Assembly (NCBI RefSeq): GCF_000830505.1 | Contig: NZ_JXOK01000050.1 | Coordinates: 42,671 to 106,670, forward strand | Length of the DNA: 64,000 nucleotides | Reading direction: 5' to 3' | Source of the DNA: Vibrio mytili | Lineage (GTDB): Bacteria > Pseudomonadota > Gammaproteobacteria > Enterobacterales > Vibrionaceae | Shown: piece by piece, positions 49,097 through 58,062 of the stretch | Layout of the letters: every line of letters starts with the position of its first letter | How positions within the stretch are numbered: the stretch's first letter is position 1 | Notes under the pieces: generated by a model | Database searches by the model: none | What the model saw: only the letters and a program-made list of their open reading frames with translations | Told to the model about the DNA's origin: nothing | Position numbers and translations under genes: made by a program

Positions 49097-49537
49097 CTAA
49101 TTTAGAAACTTGTCTTGCTCTTCTTTTTCAACTTGGGATAAACGTTTGAGTTTTAGGCCCAGCTCCTTACCTCTCGCTCGGGCAAACAAAATGTTGCCAG
49201 CGAAGCCCACAGACGTGAGTAGTAATTCAACCGCAGCTAACCAGCGCTCTCCGTTATCCACATACAAAATGGTTAACGCATGCAAAAAATACAGCATTAA
49301 TACGAAGTTCGCCCAAGCGTGTGTATAAGGCTTTCCGGCCAAAATCCCAGGCAAAGGAAGCAACAGTGGTATACACCATGCAATTGCCAGAGTCGAGCTG
49401 CTTAGGTGTGGGTGCGGGGATAGCACAAGCTGCCAAATCGCGACCCAAGCTAACAGCGATAAATTGCCAAACAAAGCGAGGTAACGATACGTTTTCGCCT
49501 GTGTACCTAAGGGGGTTTGGTCTAAATGATCAGACAT
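49097..49537 (-). CDS. DUF2069 membrane protein
   Basis: 146 residues with about four hydrophobic segments (YLALFGNLSLLAWVAIWQLV, LAIAWCIPLLLPLPGILAG, WANFVLMLYFLHALTILYV and ELLLTSVGFAGNILFA) and a charged C-terminal tail. This layout fits the DUF2069 family, usually next to wrbA/arsC in Vibrio. Function unknown. 7 bp after wrbA on the same strand. Confidence 0.75.
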   Translation of the reverse strand: MSDHLDQTPLGTQAKTYRYLALFGNLSLLAWVAIWQLVLSPHPHLSSSTLAIAWCIPLLLPLPGILAGKPYTHAWANFVLMLYFLHALTILYVDNGERWLAAVELLLTSVGFAGNILFARARGKELGLKLKRLSQVEKEEQDKFLN

Positions 49538-49544
49538 CGTTGAA

Positions 49545-50126
<582 letters not shown>

Positions 50127-50477
50127 CTATAGAATATCCAGCACTTGCTCTGGTGGGCGACCAATTTTCGCTTTGCCGTTTGCAACCACAACAGGACGCT
50201 CAAACAGTTTTGGATTTTGTTCCATGGCTTGAAAAAGTTGCTCGTCACTGACTGATGCGTCCCCTAAGCCAAGATCTTTATAGTCGCTTTCTTTGGTGCG
50301 CATCATTTCTCGCACTGAAGAAAAGCCGAGTTGCGCATAAAGTGTTTTCAGTTGATCGACACTTAGCGGGTTGTCTAAATATTTCACGACTTCCGGCGTC
50401 ACGCCATTCTGTTCTAATAATTCGAGTGTTTGACGGCTCTTTGAGCAACGTGGATTGTGATAAATCACGACTGACAT
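50127..50477 (-). CDS. arsC: ArsC-family arsenate reductase (YfgD-like)
   Basis: 116 residues, thioredoxin-like ArsC fold using glutaredoxin. Catalytic Cys in YHNPRCSKSRQTLELLEQNG (about residue 10), arsenate-binding Arg in ERPVVVANGKAKIGRPPEQV. No arsB or arsR is near, so a role in arsenic resistance is not implied by context. Same position next to bepA as E. coli yfgD. Confidence 0.88.
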   Translation of the reverse strand: MSVVIYHNPRCSKSRQTLELLEQNGVTPEVVKYLDNPLSVDQLKTLYAQLGFSSVREMMRTKESDYKDLGLGDASVSDEQLFQAMEQNPKLFERPVVVANGKAKIGRPPEQVLDIL

Positions 50478-50493
50478 GGTTTTCTCCGTTTCG

Positions 50494-51945
50494 TTATTGT
50501 AATGCCATGAATCGATCTCTTAAGATCATGAGCTGGTCTATTCGAGCATCATATCGTGCCTGTTCTAGACTGCCCAGTTTGGCCATTTTACTTGCTTCAC
50601 TATAATATTGAATCGCTTTATTCCAGTTTGCACGTAGCGCTAAAATTTCGGCTCGTGCAGCCAGCTCTTCATCGTTACGACCCAGAGCATGATAACTTTG
50701 CGAGATGAGCTGCCATCCATTTGCGTCTTCTGGGTTATTATGAGTGTATCTCTGGAGCGTGCGAACCGCTTGAGCATTTTGGTTCGCTTTTATCAAAGCG
50801 TTGGCATAATTAATCGTCAGCACTTTATTTTGCGGGTTCCGCGAAAGTGCTTTGCTGAGCATATCAATTGCCTTCTCTGGTTGATTTTTATCGATGTACA
50901 AATCAGACATCGCATCAAGATAAAACGGGTTATTGGGGTCCTGACGTGTCAGCTTGTTTAGCAGCGTTTCCGCTTTGTCTAGGCGCTTAGTATCGAGATA
51001 AACCAGCGCTCTTCCATAATCGAACGATGGAACAATATCCGCAGAGGCTTTTTTCTGAGTACGCTCAAACCAACTTAATGCCGCTTGCCCGTCGATTCCT
51101 GCATAACGAGCGACGATACGTGCCCGCGCCAAATGATAATCAATCGAGGGAACAACGCGCATTGGTGGATAAGTTTCCGCTCTTTGTCGACTGTCTGCCA
51201 CACGATCTTCAGGAAGCGGGTGGGTGAGTAACATTGGCGGCAGTTTACTTGCGTAGCGATACTCATCAGCCAAGCGGCCAAAAAAACGTGGCATTGCTTT
51301 CGCGTCGAAACCTGCTTTAGCCAGTGTCGCAATACCAAAACGGTCGGCCTCTTTCTCGTTGGAGCGGGTATAGTTGATTTGACTCTGCATGTTTCCTGCC
51401 GTCGCGGCGGTAATCGCAGCCATACCAGCTTCTGGTGAGGCTATGGAAAGTAGCAGAGCGCCTGCAAGGGCGGCCATTGTCGCTGGTGAGCGTCTGGCTT
51501 GCTCTTCCATGCTACGAGCTAAGTGACGCTGTGTGACGTGTGCTATCTCATGAGCAAGAACCGAGGCCAATTCACTTTCTGTGTGCGCGTGTAAAAAAAG
51601 ACCAGAGTGCAGCGCAACGTAACCGCCAAAAAATGCGAAGGCATTGATGTTGCGATCCCTTATCATAAAAAACTTAAAAGGTGTTTTTACGTCATTGGCA
51701 TTGGCGACCAAGCGATGCCCAAGAGTATCGATGTATTGATTAATAACCGGATCGTCTATGATCGGTTTGCTAGCTCGGAGCATACGCATGTATGCGTCAC
51801 CATAAATCAACTCCTGATCGATGGAAAGTGTGCTGCCTGCGGCGGTTCCGATATCGGGTAAATCAATACTATTGGCATAAGAACTAGGCGAACTCATTGC
51901 GGCGGCAAGGCATAAGCAAACTAGCGATCGAGTGCGTTTTAACAT
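50494..51945 (-). CDS. bepA: M48 metalloprotease BepA (YfgC) with TPR repeats
   Basis: Periplasmic protease/chaperone that promotes or clears BAM and LptD assembly. 483 residues with a signal peptide (LVCLCLAAAMSSPSSYA), the zinc motif LAHEIAHVTQRHLARS (HEIAH, about residues 133-137), the third ligand in NEKEADRFGIATLAKAGF, and TPR helices in the C-terminal 170 residues. Works on the same machine as BamA and BamC encoded elsewhere in this window. First gene of the bepA-arsC-wrbA-DUF2069 unit. Confidence 0.94.
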   Translation of the reverse strand: MLKRTRSLVCLCLAAAMSSPSSYANSIDLPDIGTAAGSTLSIDQELIYGDAYMRMLRASKPIIDDPVINQYIDTLGHRLVANANDVKTPFKFFMIRDRNINAFAFFGGYVALHSGLFLHAHTESELASVLAHEIAHVTQRHLARSMEEQARRSPATMAALAGALLLSIASPEAGMAAITAATAGNMQSQINYTRSNEKEADRFGIATLAKAGFDAKAMPRFFGRLADEYRYASKLPPMLLTHPLPEDRVADSRQRAETYPPMRVVPSIDYHLARARIVARYAGIDGQAALSWFERTQKKASADIVPSFDYGRALVYLDTKRLDKAETLLNKLTRQDPNNPFYLDAMSDLYIDKNQPEKAIDMLSKALSRNPQNKVLTINYANALIKANQNAQAVRTLQRYTHNNPEDANGWQLISQSYHALGRNDEELAARAEILALRANWNKAIQYYSEASKMAKLGSLEQARYDARIDQLMILRDRFMALQ

Positions 51946-52073
51946 ACGGTTTAAAGGTTCTCCAAAAATACCTACTGCATACGGTTGAAGGCGTATTTCC
52001 TCCAGCTGCTTATGGGTATGAATATGCTAACTATAAGACCTGTGATGCACGAATTGGTTTCGTAAATTATTTA

Positions 52074-52101
52074 TATACCCAAGCAACTTTGAGGTGTGGG
52101 T
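52074..52101. repeat. TATACCC-type palindromic repeat
   Basis: 28 bp, TATACCCAAGCAACTTTGAG to GTGTGGGT, with ACCC/GGGT arms; same framework as the copies at 38549 and 41677. It lies in the bepA to TusA-like gap. Confidence 0.5.
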
Positions 52102-52178
52102 CAAATCGTGTCAGAAGTGCTAGCTCCAGCTCAAAAAGCCGTTACAATACAACCCTATCATAAGTGCAGAGCAAAACA

Positions 52179-52424
52179 ATGGAATCGATGTTACTTGATT
52201 TACGTGAGGAACGCTGTCCTATGGCACTGTTACTTGCGAAGCGTCACGCTGCTCAAGTCTTTAATGAAGAAACGCAGCATAATCATCAGCTTGTTATTCA
52301 AGTGGTGGATCGTAGCTCTAAACAAGACATTGTAAATTATCTACGTACTCAAGGGTACACAGTAGATTGCCAATCTACAGCAGAGCACTACATATTGACC
52401 GTTTTCAATAAGGAATCCGAATAA
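52179..52424 (+). CDS. TusA-like sulfur carrier protein
   Basis: 81 residues from ATG 52179 (MESMLLDLREERCPMALLLA); GTG 52164 and ATG 52188 are alternatives and no start has a strong SD. TusA fold: N-terminal Cys in ERCPMALLLAKR and a C-terminal strand region YTVDCQSTAEHYILTVFNK. The second Pro of the CPxP motif is replaced by Ala (C-P-M-A), while the catalytic Cys remains. One base separates it from the permease gene. Function in sulfur transfer is inferred. Confidence 0.72.
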   Translation: MESMLLDLREERCPMALLLAKRHAAQVFNEETQHNHQLVIQVVDRSSKQDIVNYLRTQGYTVDCQSTAEHYILTVFNKESE

Positions 52425-52425
52425 G

Positions 52426-53507
52426 ATGTTTGAAATGGTAAGTCGTTGGTATCAACGTCGATTCTCAGACCCTCATGCCGTCAGCCTTGTCGCGATTTTG
52501 CTGTTCGGGTTTATCACCATTTATTTCTTTGGGCATTTGATCGCTCCGTTATTGGTTGCCATCGTACTGGCTTATCTACTTGAGTGGCCAGTGGTAAAAA
52601 TGAGTCGTTTAGGTATGCCACGAACACTATCGGTGATTATCGTTCTGCTGGTTTTTGTCGGTATTATGTTAATCGCTCTGTTTGGTTTAGTGCCAACAAT
52701 TTGGACACAGGTCGGTAACCTGATTAACGATATCCCCAATATGTACAATGGCTTACAGAAGTTTATTGTGACATTGCCTGAACGTCACCCAGAACTGGCG
52801 AACTTAGAAATCGTAGAGACGATTGTGACTAACGCGAAAAATCAGGCACTCGGACTGGGTGAAAGTGTTGTAAAAGGGTCATTAGCGTCCTTAGTCAGCA
52901 TAGCAACGTTGGCGGTGTACTTGATCTTAGTGCCATTACTGATTTTCTTTTTGTTAAAAGATAAAGAAGAGATGCTCAGTATGGCTAGTGGCATTTTACC
53001 GAAGAACCGCAGACTGGCGAACAAAGTCTGGCATGAGATGAACGAGCAAATCTCCAATTACATTCGCGGCAAAGTGCTGGAGATCCTTATCGTCGGTAGC
53101 GTCAGCTATGTAACCTTTGCTATTTTGGATTTGCGTTATTCCGCGCTGTTAGCGGTTGCGGTTGGGTTGTCTGTGCTTATTCCTTACATTGGCGCTGCTG
53201 CTGTCACGGTACCGGTTGCGATTGTCGGCTTGTTCCAGTGGGGGATGACACCACAATTTTACTGGCTATTGCTCGCGTATGGCATCATTCAACCTTGGAT
53301 GGCAATATATTGGTTCCAGTCCTATTTTCTGAAGCGGTGAACCTTCACCCGGTTGCTATCATTGTGGCTGTGTTGGTGTTTGGCGGTCTGTGGGGATTCT
53401 GGGGCGTCTTTTTTGCCATTCCACTGGCAACCTTAGTGAAAGCGGTTTGGCATGCACTACCAAGCCTGAAGATAACGAGCCCGTTCAAGAGTAGCCGTTC
53501 CTATTGA
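52426..53507 (+). CDS. perM: PerM/AI-2E-exporter-family permease (one-base frameshift)
   Basis: Integral membrane protein of the AI-2E transporter family with about eight membrane segments ([20 protein letters not shown] onward). The frame slips at 53292-53293: CATTCAACCTTGGATGGC should be CATTCAAGCCTTGGATGGC, restoring the family segment I-Q-A-L-D-G-N, followed by [16 protein letters not shown] in the next frame. This deletion is not in a plain homopolymer. Restored length is 360 residues. Substrate unknown. E. coli perM (yfgO) is also next to bepA/arsC. Probably co-transcribed with the TusA-like gene. Confidence 0.88.
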
Positions 53508-53554
53508 AGAACAAAGCGCAGAATACTTCTTTTGATTAGAAGAACGTTCATGAA

Positions 53555-53590
53555 GCAAAGAAAGCCCAACAAGTGTTGGGCTTTCTTTGC
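53555..53590 (+). terminator. Long bidirectional terminator between perM and bcp
   Basis: A perfect 16-bp stem, GCAAAGAAAGCCCAAC with GTTGGGCTTTCTTTGC, AAGT loop. It has T-rich DNA in both directions, so it suits the convergent genes. Confidence 0.8.
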
Positions 53591-53630
53591 TTAGTTAGCA
53601 TCGCTTATTTAGTCATTATCGAGCGAACGA

Positions 53631-54101
53631 TTAAGCGTTTTCGTTTAGGTAGTTCAGAACTACCTCATGGTGATCTTTGGTCTTAAACTTATTGAAAACA
53701 TGTTCAATCACACCGTCTTCATTGATTAGGAAGCTAATACGATGCAAGCCATCGTAGATTTTTCCCATAAACTTCTTCTCGCCCCAGACACCAAACTGTT
53801 CTGCAACAGCATGATCTTCATCAGAAAGTAGGGTGAAATTTAGCTCATCACGTTCGATGAACTTACCCAGACGTTTTACTGGATCGATGCTTACACCAAG
53901 AACAACGACATTGTGGGCATCGAGTTCTGCTTTAATGTCACGTAGACCTTTGGCTTGTGTTGTACAGCCTGGAGTCATCGCTTTGGGGTAGAAATAGAAA
54001 AGGACTTTTTTGCCTTTGAAATCACTTAGAGAAACGGTATTACCGTCTTGATCGAGCAATGAGAAGGCGGGTGCTGGCGAGCCTGCTGTCAGCGTATTCA
54101 T
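53631..54101 (-). CDS. bcp: Thioredoxin-dependent thiol peroxidase Bcp
   Basis: Peroxiredoxin of the PrxQ/BCP type that reduces hydroperoxides. I choose ATG 54101 (AAGGA 7 nt upstream) over the adjacent ATG 54104; 156 residues. The peroxidatic Cys is in YPKAMTPGCTTQAKGLRD. E. coli Bcp has a second Cys in TVQACG; here this position is Lys, so a resolving Cys is absent at that place. Convergent with perM and followed upstream by gcvR on the same strand. Confidence 0.93.
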   Translation of the reverse strand: MNTLTAGSPAPAFSLLDQDGNTVSLSDFKGKKVLFYFYPKAMTPGCTTQAKGLRDIKAELDAHNVVVLGVSIDPVKRLGKFIERDELNFTLLSDEDHAVAEQFGVWGEKKFMGKIYDGLHRISFLINEDGVIEHVFNKFKTKDHHEVVLNYLNENA

Positions 54102-54127
54102 CATTATTTCCTTTACTGTGATTGATA

Positions 54128-54670
54128 TTATATTGTGTTTTTAATGAAATTCAGTGAACCTTGTACGTTGAGCGACTGGCAAAGTTCATTAAAATCTTCT
54201 TGTAACTGCATGAGGTTACAGTCAGCGCTAACCGATGCTGTAATAGCAATATGAAATTGGTCGTTGTCTAATTGAACTTTGGATTTACTGATGGTTTGCG
54301 CACTGAGTGAGTCTAAACCGATATGTTGCTGAGCAAAAAACTGAGTGAATTTTTCAGTTAGGCCTGGTCTATCTTCAGATTCAATAAAGACTTCCATCGT
54401 ATAACTGTTATCGAGCAGTTCATGTGCTGCGGTACGTTTCATGATGGTAATCAAGTCATGTTCTTGCCCAAGTAAAGGCAGTTGGGTTTCGACACGAGTA
54501 ATATGGTTGGCGTTACCCGTAAGCAGCATGATCAGGGTGAATTCATTACCGAAGATCGCAATGCGACTATCAACAATGTTGCAGCCAGCTTGAGTAACCA
54601 GCTTGACTATTTGGTTACAAATGCCTGGACGGTCCTTTCCTACTGCTGTAAGTACCAGATGTTGCTTCAT
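54128..54670 (-). CDS. gcvR: Glycine cleavage system regulator GcvR
   Basis: Two ACT-like domains that bind GcvA and block activation of gcvTHP. ATG 54670 gives MKQHLVLTAVGKDRPGICNQ, 180 residues; the open frame upstream extends to 54808 without family similarity. Domain starts are visible as AVGKDRPGICNQIVKLVTQA and SEDRPGLTEKFTQFFAQ. Same pair with bcp (27 bp apart) and divergent from dapA as in E. coli. Confidence 0.93.
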   Translation of the reverse strand: MKQHLVLTAVGKDRPGICNQIVKLVTQAGCNIVDSRIAIFGNEFTLIMLLTGNANHITRVETQLPLLGQEHDLITIMKRTAAHELLDNSYTMEVFIESEDRPGLTEKFTQFFAQQHIGLDSLSAQTISKSKVQLDNDQFHIAITASVSADCNLMQLQEDFNELCQSLNVQGSLNFIKNTI

Positions 54671-54996
54671 AAATAAGCTTCTTGTCCGTTCTCTCAATAG
54701 TAGAGATGTTAGCACAGATACGGCCGAGAAATATCGACTCAGTGCGTTTTTTAGCTTGTTTAAGGCAGGGGAATAGAGCAAAAAAGGGTTGTCTCGGGGA
54801 CAAGTCAAATCGCTGTCTCATCTAAGAGAGCAGGCCAAAAACGAATAACATTGTCAAAATGTTGTGTGTTCGCAGTAAATTAGTTGCTAGACATCTAACA
54901 ACTGATAATTATTCACTTTATAAGCGAGTTTACACTCTTGTGTTTGTCAATGGCATTACAGTACCATGCAGAAAGAGTTAAATAAGGGAGATAAAC
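54671..54996. other. gcvR-dapA intergenic region with a palindrome
   Basis: About 326 bp between divergent starts. A 22-bp imperfect palindrome (AGTTGCTAGA, CA, TCTAACAACT; one mismatch) is at 54882-54903. Inside it, AGACATCT resembles one MetJ half-box (AGACGTCT) at seven of eight positions, but only one such unit is present. The dapA promoter must lie downstream of it; I could not fix -35/-10 boxes. Confidence 0.45.
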
Positions 54997-55875
54997 ATGT
55001 TTTCGGGAAGTATCGTAGCGCTGATCACGCCATTCAAAGCGGATGGTGAAGTAGACTTTGACGGTCTACAGAAACTGGTGGAATATCACGTTGAAGCGGG
55101 TTCAGACGGTATTGTTGCAGTAGGCACGACAGGTGAGTCAGCGACACTGACCATTGAAGAGCATGTGAAGGTCGTGAATAAAACGGTTGAATTTGCAAAC
55201 GGTCGTATCCCAGTGATTGCGGGGACGGGCGCGAATGCGACTCACGAAGCCGTGACATTCAGCAAACTGCTGGCAGATTCAGGTATTGCAGGTTTCCTTA
55301 GTGTGACACCGTATTACAATAAACCTACGCAAGAAGGCTTGTACCTACACTATAAATCGATTTCTGAAGCGAGCGACGTACCGGTTATTCTTTACAATGT
55401 TCCGGGCCGTACTGCCGTAGATATGCAGCCAGAGACGGTAGGTCGTTTATCAAAGCTGAAAAACATTGTCGGTCTTAAAGACGCGACAGGTGATTTAGAC
55501 AGAGTTGCAATTCATCGTGAACTTTGTGGCGAAGATTTTATCTTACTCAGTGGTGATGATGCGACAGGATTGGATTTTGTTAAACTTGGCGGTGATGGTG
55601 TTATCTCGGTAACCAACAATGTTGCAGCCAAAGACATGGCAGACATGTTCCATTTGGCAAGTGAAGGTCAGTACGAAGAAGCAGAAGTCATTAACCAGCG
55701 TTTGATGACGCTGCATAAAAATCTATTTATTGAAGCAAGCCCGATTCCAGTAAAATGGGCGGCACACAAGCTTGGTTTAATTGAATTTGGTGATTTGCGT
55801 TTGCCGCTAACGACACTGTCAGAAAAGTCGCAGCCGATCGTGGAACAGGCGTTGAAAGACGTCGGTATTTATTAA
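54997..55875 (+). CDS. dapA: 4-hydroxy-tetrahydrodipicolinate synthase
   Basis: Condenses pyruvate and aspartate semialdehyde, the branch point to lysine and diaminopimelate for peptidoglycan. 292 residues (E. coli 292). It has [43 protein letters not shown] (Tyr of the catalytic triad), and the Schiff-base Lys in GLKDATGD (about residue 161). Upstream AAGGGAG is a strong SD. It precedes bamC, as in E. coli. Confidence 0.97.
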   Translation: MFSGSIVALITPFKADGEVDFDGLQKLVEYHVEAGSDGIVAVGTTGESATLTIEEHVKVVNKTVEFANGRIPVIAGTGANATHEAVTFSKLLADSGIAGFLSVTPYYNKPTQEGLYLHYKSISEASDVPVILYNVPGRTAVDMQPETVGRLSKLKNIVGLKDATGDLDRVAIHRELCGEDFILLSGDDATGLDFVKLGGDGVISVTNNVAAKDMADMFHLASEGQYEEAEVINQRLMTLHKNLFIEASPIPVKWAAHKLGLIEFGDLRLPLTTLSEKSQPIVEQALKDVGIY

Positions 55876-55884
55876 GATTGAACA

Positions 55885-55941
55885 CTAGGGTCTGTTGACC
55901 TTTCGAACAAAATTTAACCGGGAAAGATCAACAGGCCCTAG
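55885..55941. repeat. Long intergenic hairpin between dapA and bamC
   Basis: A 20-bp stem with one mismatch: CTAGGGTCTGTTGACCTTTC (55885-55904) against GAAAGATCAACAGGCCCTAG (55922-55941), with one G-T pair and a 17-nt loop. Both ends are CTAG. No T run follows, so it is not a standard terminator. It could be a solo palindromic repeat, a short transposon remnant or an RNA-processing hairpin. Confidence 0.6.
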
Positions 55942-55993
55942 GACTGAAGTTCATGCTGAGGGCTTACGAGCCCTCAGTGTTTTAGGAGTATAA

Positions 55994-57016
55994 ATGAAGC
56001 TTTCAAGCCAGTTAGTGTTAAGTTCATTAGCTGTTTTCGTATTAACTGCCTGTTCGGGTGGTGCTACACAGCGTCGTCAAGCTAAAGACGATTTCGAGTA
56101 TTTAAATACGCCGAGTTTGGGCACGTGGAAGGTTCCGCAAGGCTCAGAGCCTCAGATGTATCCAAATTATCAAATTCCTCAAGGGAATTTTTCTGGTGGC
56201 ATCGGTAAAGACGTTGATATTCGACCACCACAGCAAGTGTTGGAGCTTATTCCAGGCGCACGCCTTGAGCGTAATAACAACGGTGAAGTGACACTATGGC
56301 TGTTGCGTGAAAATGAATTGGACAAGGTTTGGCAAACTGTACTTGGCATGGTCGAGTCCAAGAAAATTCCAGTAGAAAGTCAAACAGACAGTCGTATAGA
56401 GACTGGCTGGGTGACTTGGAACGCTGCTGATGAAGACATGGAAATTGGCAGCCGATATGAGATCACGCGTACAGATTCAGGTGGTCGATATGGATTTAAT
56501 GTCAGCTTGATTGACTGGCGTGAAGGTAATCAGGTTAAGCAAGTCTCCGCAACCAATCGAGAACGCTACAATGTGTTCATGACTAACTTGGTCACCGCTC
56601 GCTACGATCAAAATCAGCGCGCAGAAGCGCAACGTCAAGCGCAAGAGTTAGTAAAACAAATCCCGATTACGATGGGTAAAGACCGTAGTGGTCTTCCTGT
56701 TATTATTGCTCGTGCACAATACAATGTGTTATGGCAGCGATTACCAACCATTCTGCCTAAAATGGGCTTTAAAATTGACGAACGTACTCAGTCTCAAGGT
56801 ACTGTCGTGGCGACGTACGCATCTCCGGATGATGAGTTTTGGAATGACATCGGCGTTCAGCCTGTTGATCTGAAAGCGGGTAAATATACGTTCCTATTCG
56901 GCGATTTGGGTAACCGTACTTCGGTTAATATTACCGATTCTTCTGGTAAACCTGTTGAAGAGCAATTCTTGAACTCGCTTGTCCCTGTGATGTCTGCCGT
57001 GGTGGAACAGCAGTAA
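55994..57016 (+). CDS. bamC: Outer membrane protein assembly factor BamC (NlpB)
   Basis: Lipoprotein partner of the BAM complex. 340 residues, lipobox AVFVLTAC (Cys about residue 20), a long disordered N-terminal arm that binds BamD (about 25-90), and two helix-grip domains (LWLLRENELDKVWQTVLGMV near 110; RAQYNVLWQRLPTILPKMGF near 240). Together with bamA at 11.5 kb and bepA it represents BAM-linked functions here. Its stop codon touches a solo repeat end. Confidence 0.93.
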   Translation: MKLSSQLVLSSLAVFVLTACSGGATQRRQAKDDFEYLNTPSLGTWKVPQGSEPQMYPNYQIPQGNFSGGIGKDVDIRPPQQVLELIPGARLERNNNGEVTLWLLRENELDKVWQTVLGMVESKKIPVESQTDSRIETGWVTWNAADEDMEIGSRYEITRTDSGGRYGFNVSLIDWREGNQVKQVSATNRERYNVFMTNLVTARYDQNQRAEAQRQAQELVKQIPITMGKDRSGLPVIIARAQYNVLWQRLPTILPKMGFKIDERTQSQGTVVATYASPDDEFWNDIGVQPVDLKAGKYTFLFGDLGNRTSVNITDSSGKPVEEQFLNSLVPVMSAVVEQQ

Positions 57017-57038
57017 TACCAATCACAGTAAATAAGTG
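57016..57038 (+). repeat. Solo end of the 163-bp repeat family
   Basis: ATACCAATCACAGTAAATAA followed by GTG closely matches the ends of copies A and B. It begins at the last base of the bamC stop codon. No second end is found nearby, so it is a truncated copy or a solo end. Confidence 0.55.
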
Positions 57039-57047
57039 CTTAAACAG

Positions 57048-57075
57048 AAAAGGGACCTCATTATGGTCCCTTTTT
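57048..57075 (+). terminator. Terminator after bamC
   Basis: AAAAGGGACC (57048-57057) pairs with GGTCCCTTTT (57065-57074) around a 7-nt loop, followed by T. Confidence 0.82.
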
Positions 57076-57134
57076 AGTGTGTGTTTCTTGGTGTGCGTTT
57101 TGTTTTATGGGGATGTGGCATTGGCTAGCGAGCG

Positions 57135-57335
57135 TTAGTGCGTACTTTTGTCCTTGCTTTTATTATCGTCACGATGCTGATCAAGCTCATTCAGTTTGTC
57201 TAAGTCGCTTTTACGAGTCTTATCCATTTGGCCAAGCTTCGTATTGGCTGTGTATTTCAGTGCCGCGATATTACCGATAACGACACTTAACACCACAATG
57301 ATAATAACCCACGGGTTAGTCAGCAGTTCAATCAT
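57135..57335 (-). CDS. DUF2897 single-pass membrane protein
   Basis: 66 residues from ATG 57335 (GGAGG 4 nt upstream): MIELLTNPWVIIIVVLSVVI, one N-terminal membrane segment, then a charged Asp/Lys-rich tail. Fits the DUF2897 family by layout. Function unknown. Its ATG overlaps the stop of the M15 peptidase gene by 4 nt, so it is translationally coupled. Confidence 0.7.
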   Translation of the reverse strand: MIELLTNPWVIIIVVLSVVIGNIAALKYTANTKLGQMDKTRKSDLDKLNELDQHRDDNKSKDKSTH

Positions 57336-58033
57336 AGTGCCTCCGGTGGTGGGGTGATATTGCAAATATACGTCGACATAATCTTTTCTAGATTATTTAG
57401 GATAACTTCTAATCCGGCAATAGCACCGAGTTGATTTTGTCGTGTCAATTCACCTTTAAGAATCTCAGGTGTGAGCTGAGACAAGCATTGTTGGCCAATG
57501 ACTTTATGACTGATATGCCAGGGTTCGACTGCAACGCCGCCAAGGTCATGTTGATAGGGAAAGAAAAAGCCAAACTCATCAAGATGCGCAGTCAGCCATT
57601 GATAAAACGCGTTTTGATGCCCTTGTAAATATTCCCATGGTTCCAGTTTTAATTGGACATCTTCTGGTAATAGATTTCGCGCGTAGACATCAAAATCGCA
57701 ACCCCAGTGATGTCGACTGCCACCTGGTAGGGCAGACCAACGTAAGATCGCCATGAGTTTTTCTTCATCACTCAAATCCTCTTTATTCAGTGGCGCCGAG
57801 TTTGAATCAAGAACAGGCAACTCACCGGCAAACTTTCCATTCCATATCGATCGCTGACGGCTGAAATCACGAAAACCACTGGCGATTTCCATTTTGAATC
57901 CGGCAAGCGTCGCGGCCTCAATCATCGCGAGCAGGTCGTTGGTGACTTCTGAATGCAGAAGAAACGCTTTCTGACCAATCATCGTTGATTGAAGATGAGT
58001 GTTGGTGGTTCCAGTGAGTTGCGATGGCGTCAT
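57332..58033 (-). CDS. M15-family D-Ala-D-Ala carboxypeptidase-like peptidase (VanY type)
   Basis: 233 residues from ATG 58033; the open frame upstream overlaps dapE and is rejected. Zinc motif SRHHWGCDFDVYA (SxHxxGxxxD) near residue 135 and the C-terminal HxH-type VEPWHISHKV. No signal peptide is seen, unlike many periplasmic members, so location is uncertain. It lies 30 bp after dapE and 4 bp overlapping the DUF2897 gene: a dapE-M15-DUF2897 unit. Confidence 0.82.
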   Translation of the reverse strand: MTPSQLTGTTNTHLQSTMIGQKAFLLHSEVTNDLLAMIEAATLAGFKMEIASGFRDFSRQRSIWNGKFAGELPVLDSNSAPLNKEDLSDEEKLMAILRWSALPGGSRHHWGCDFDVYARNLLPEDVQLKLEPWEYLQGHQNAFYQWLTAHLDEFGFFFPYQHDLGGVAVEPWHISHKVIGQQCLSQLTPEILKGELTRQNQLGAIAGLEVILNNLEKIMSTYICNITPPPEAL

Positions 58034-58062
58034 ATTCTTCTCGTTGGTTGCGCGATAGACCG

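Noticed and set aside
50127..50477. An arsenic resistance operon
   Set aside because: Only an ArsC-family reductase is present; no arsR, arsB or acr3, and the location is the usual bepA neighbourhood.
54889..54897. A MetJ operator upstream of dapA
   Set aside because: Only one 8-bp half-box resembles the consensus; MetJ sites need at least two tandem boxes. Kept only as an unassigned palindrome.
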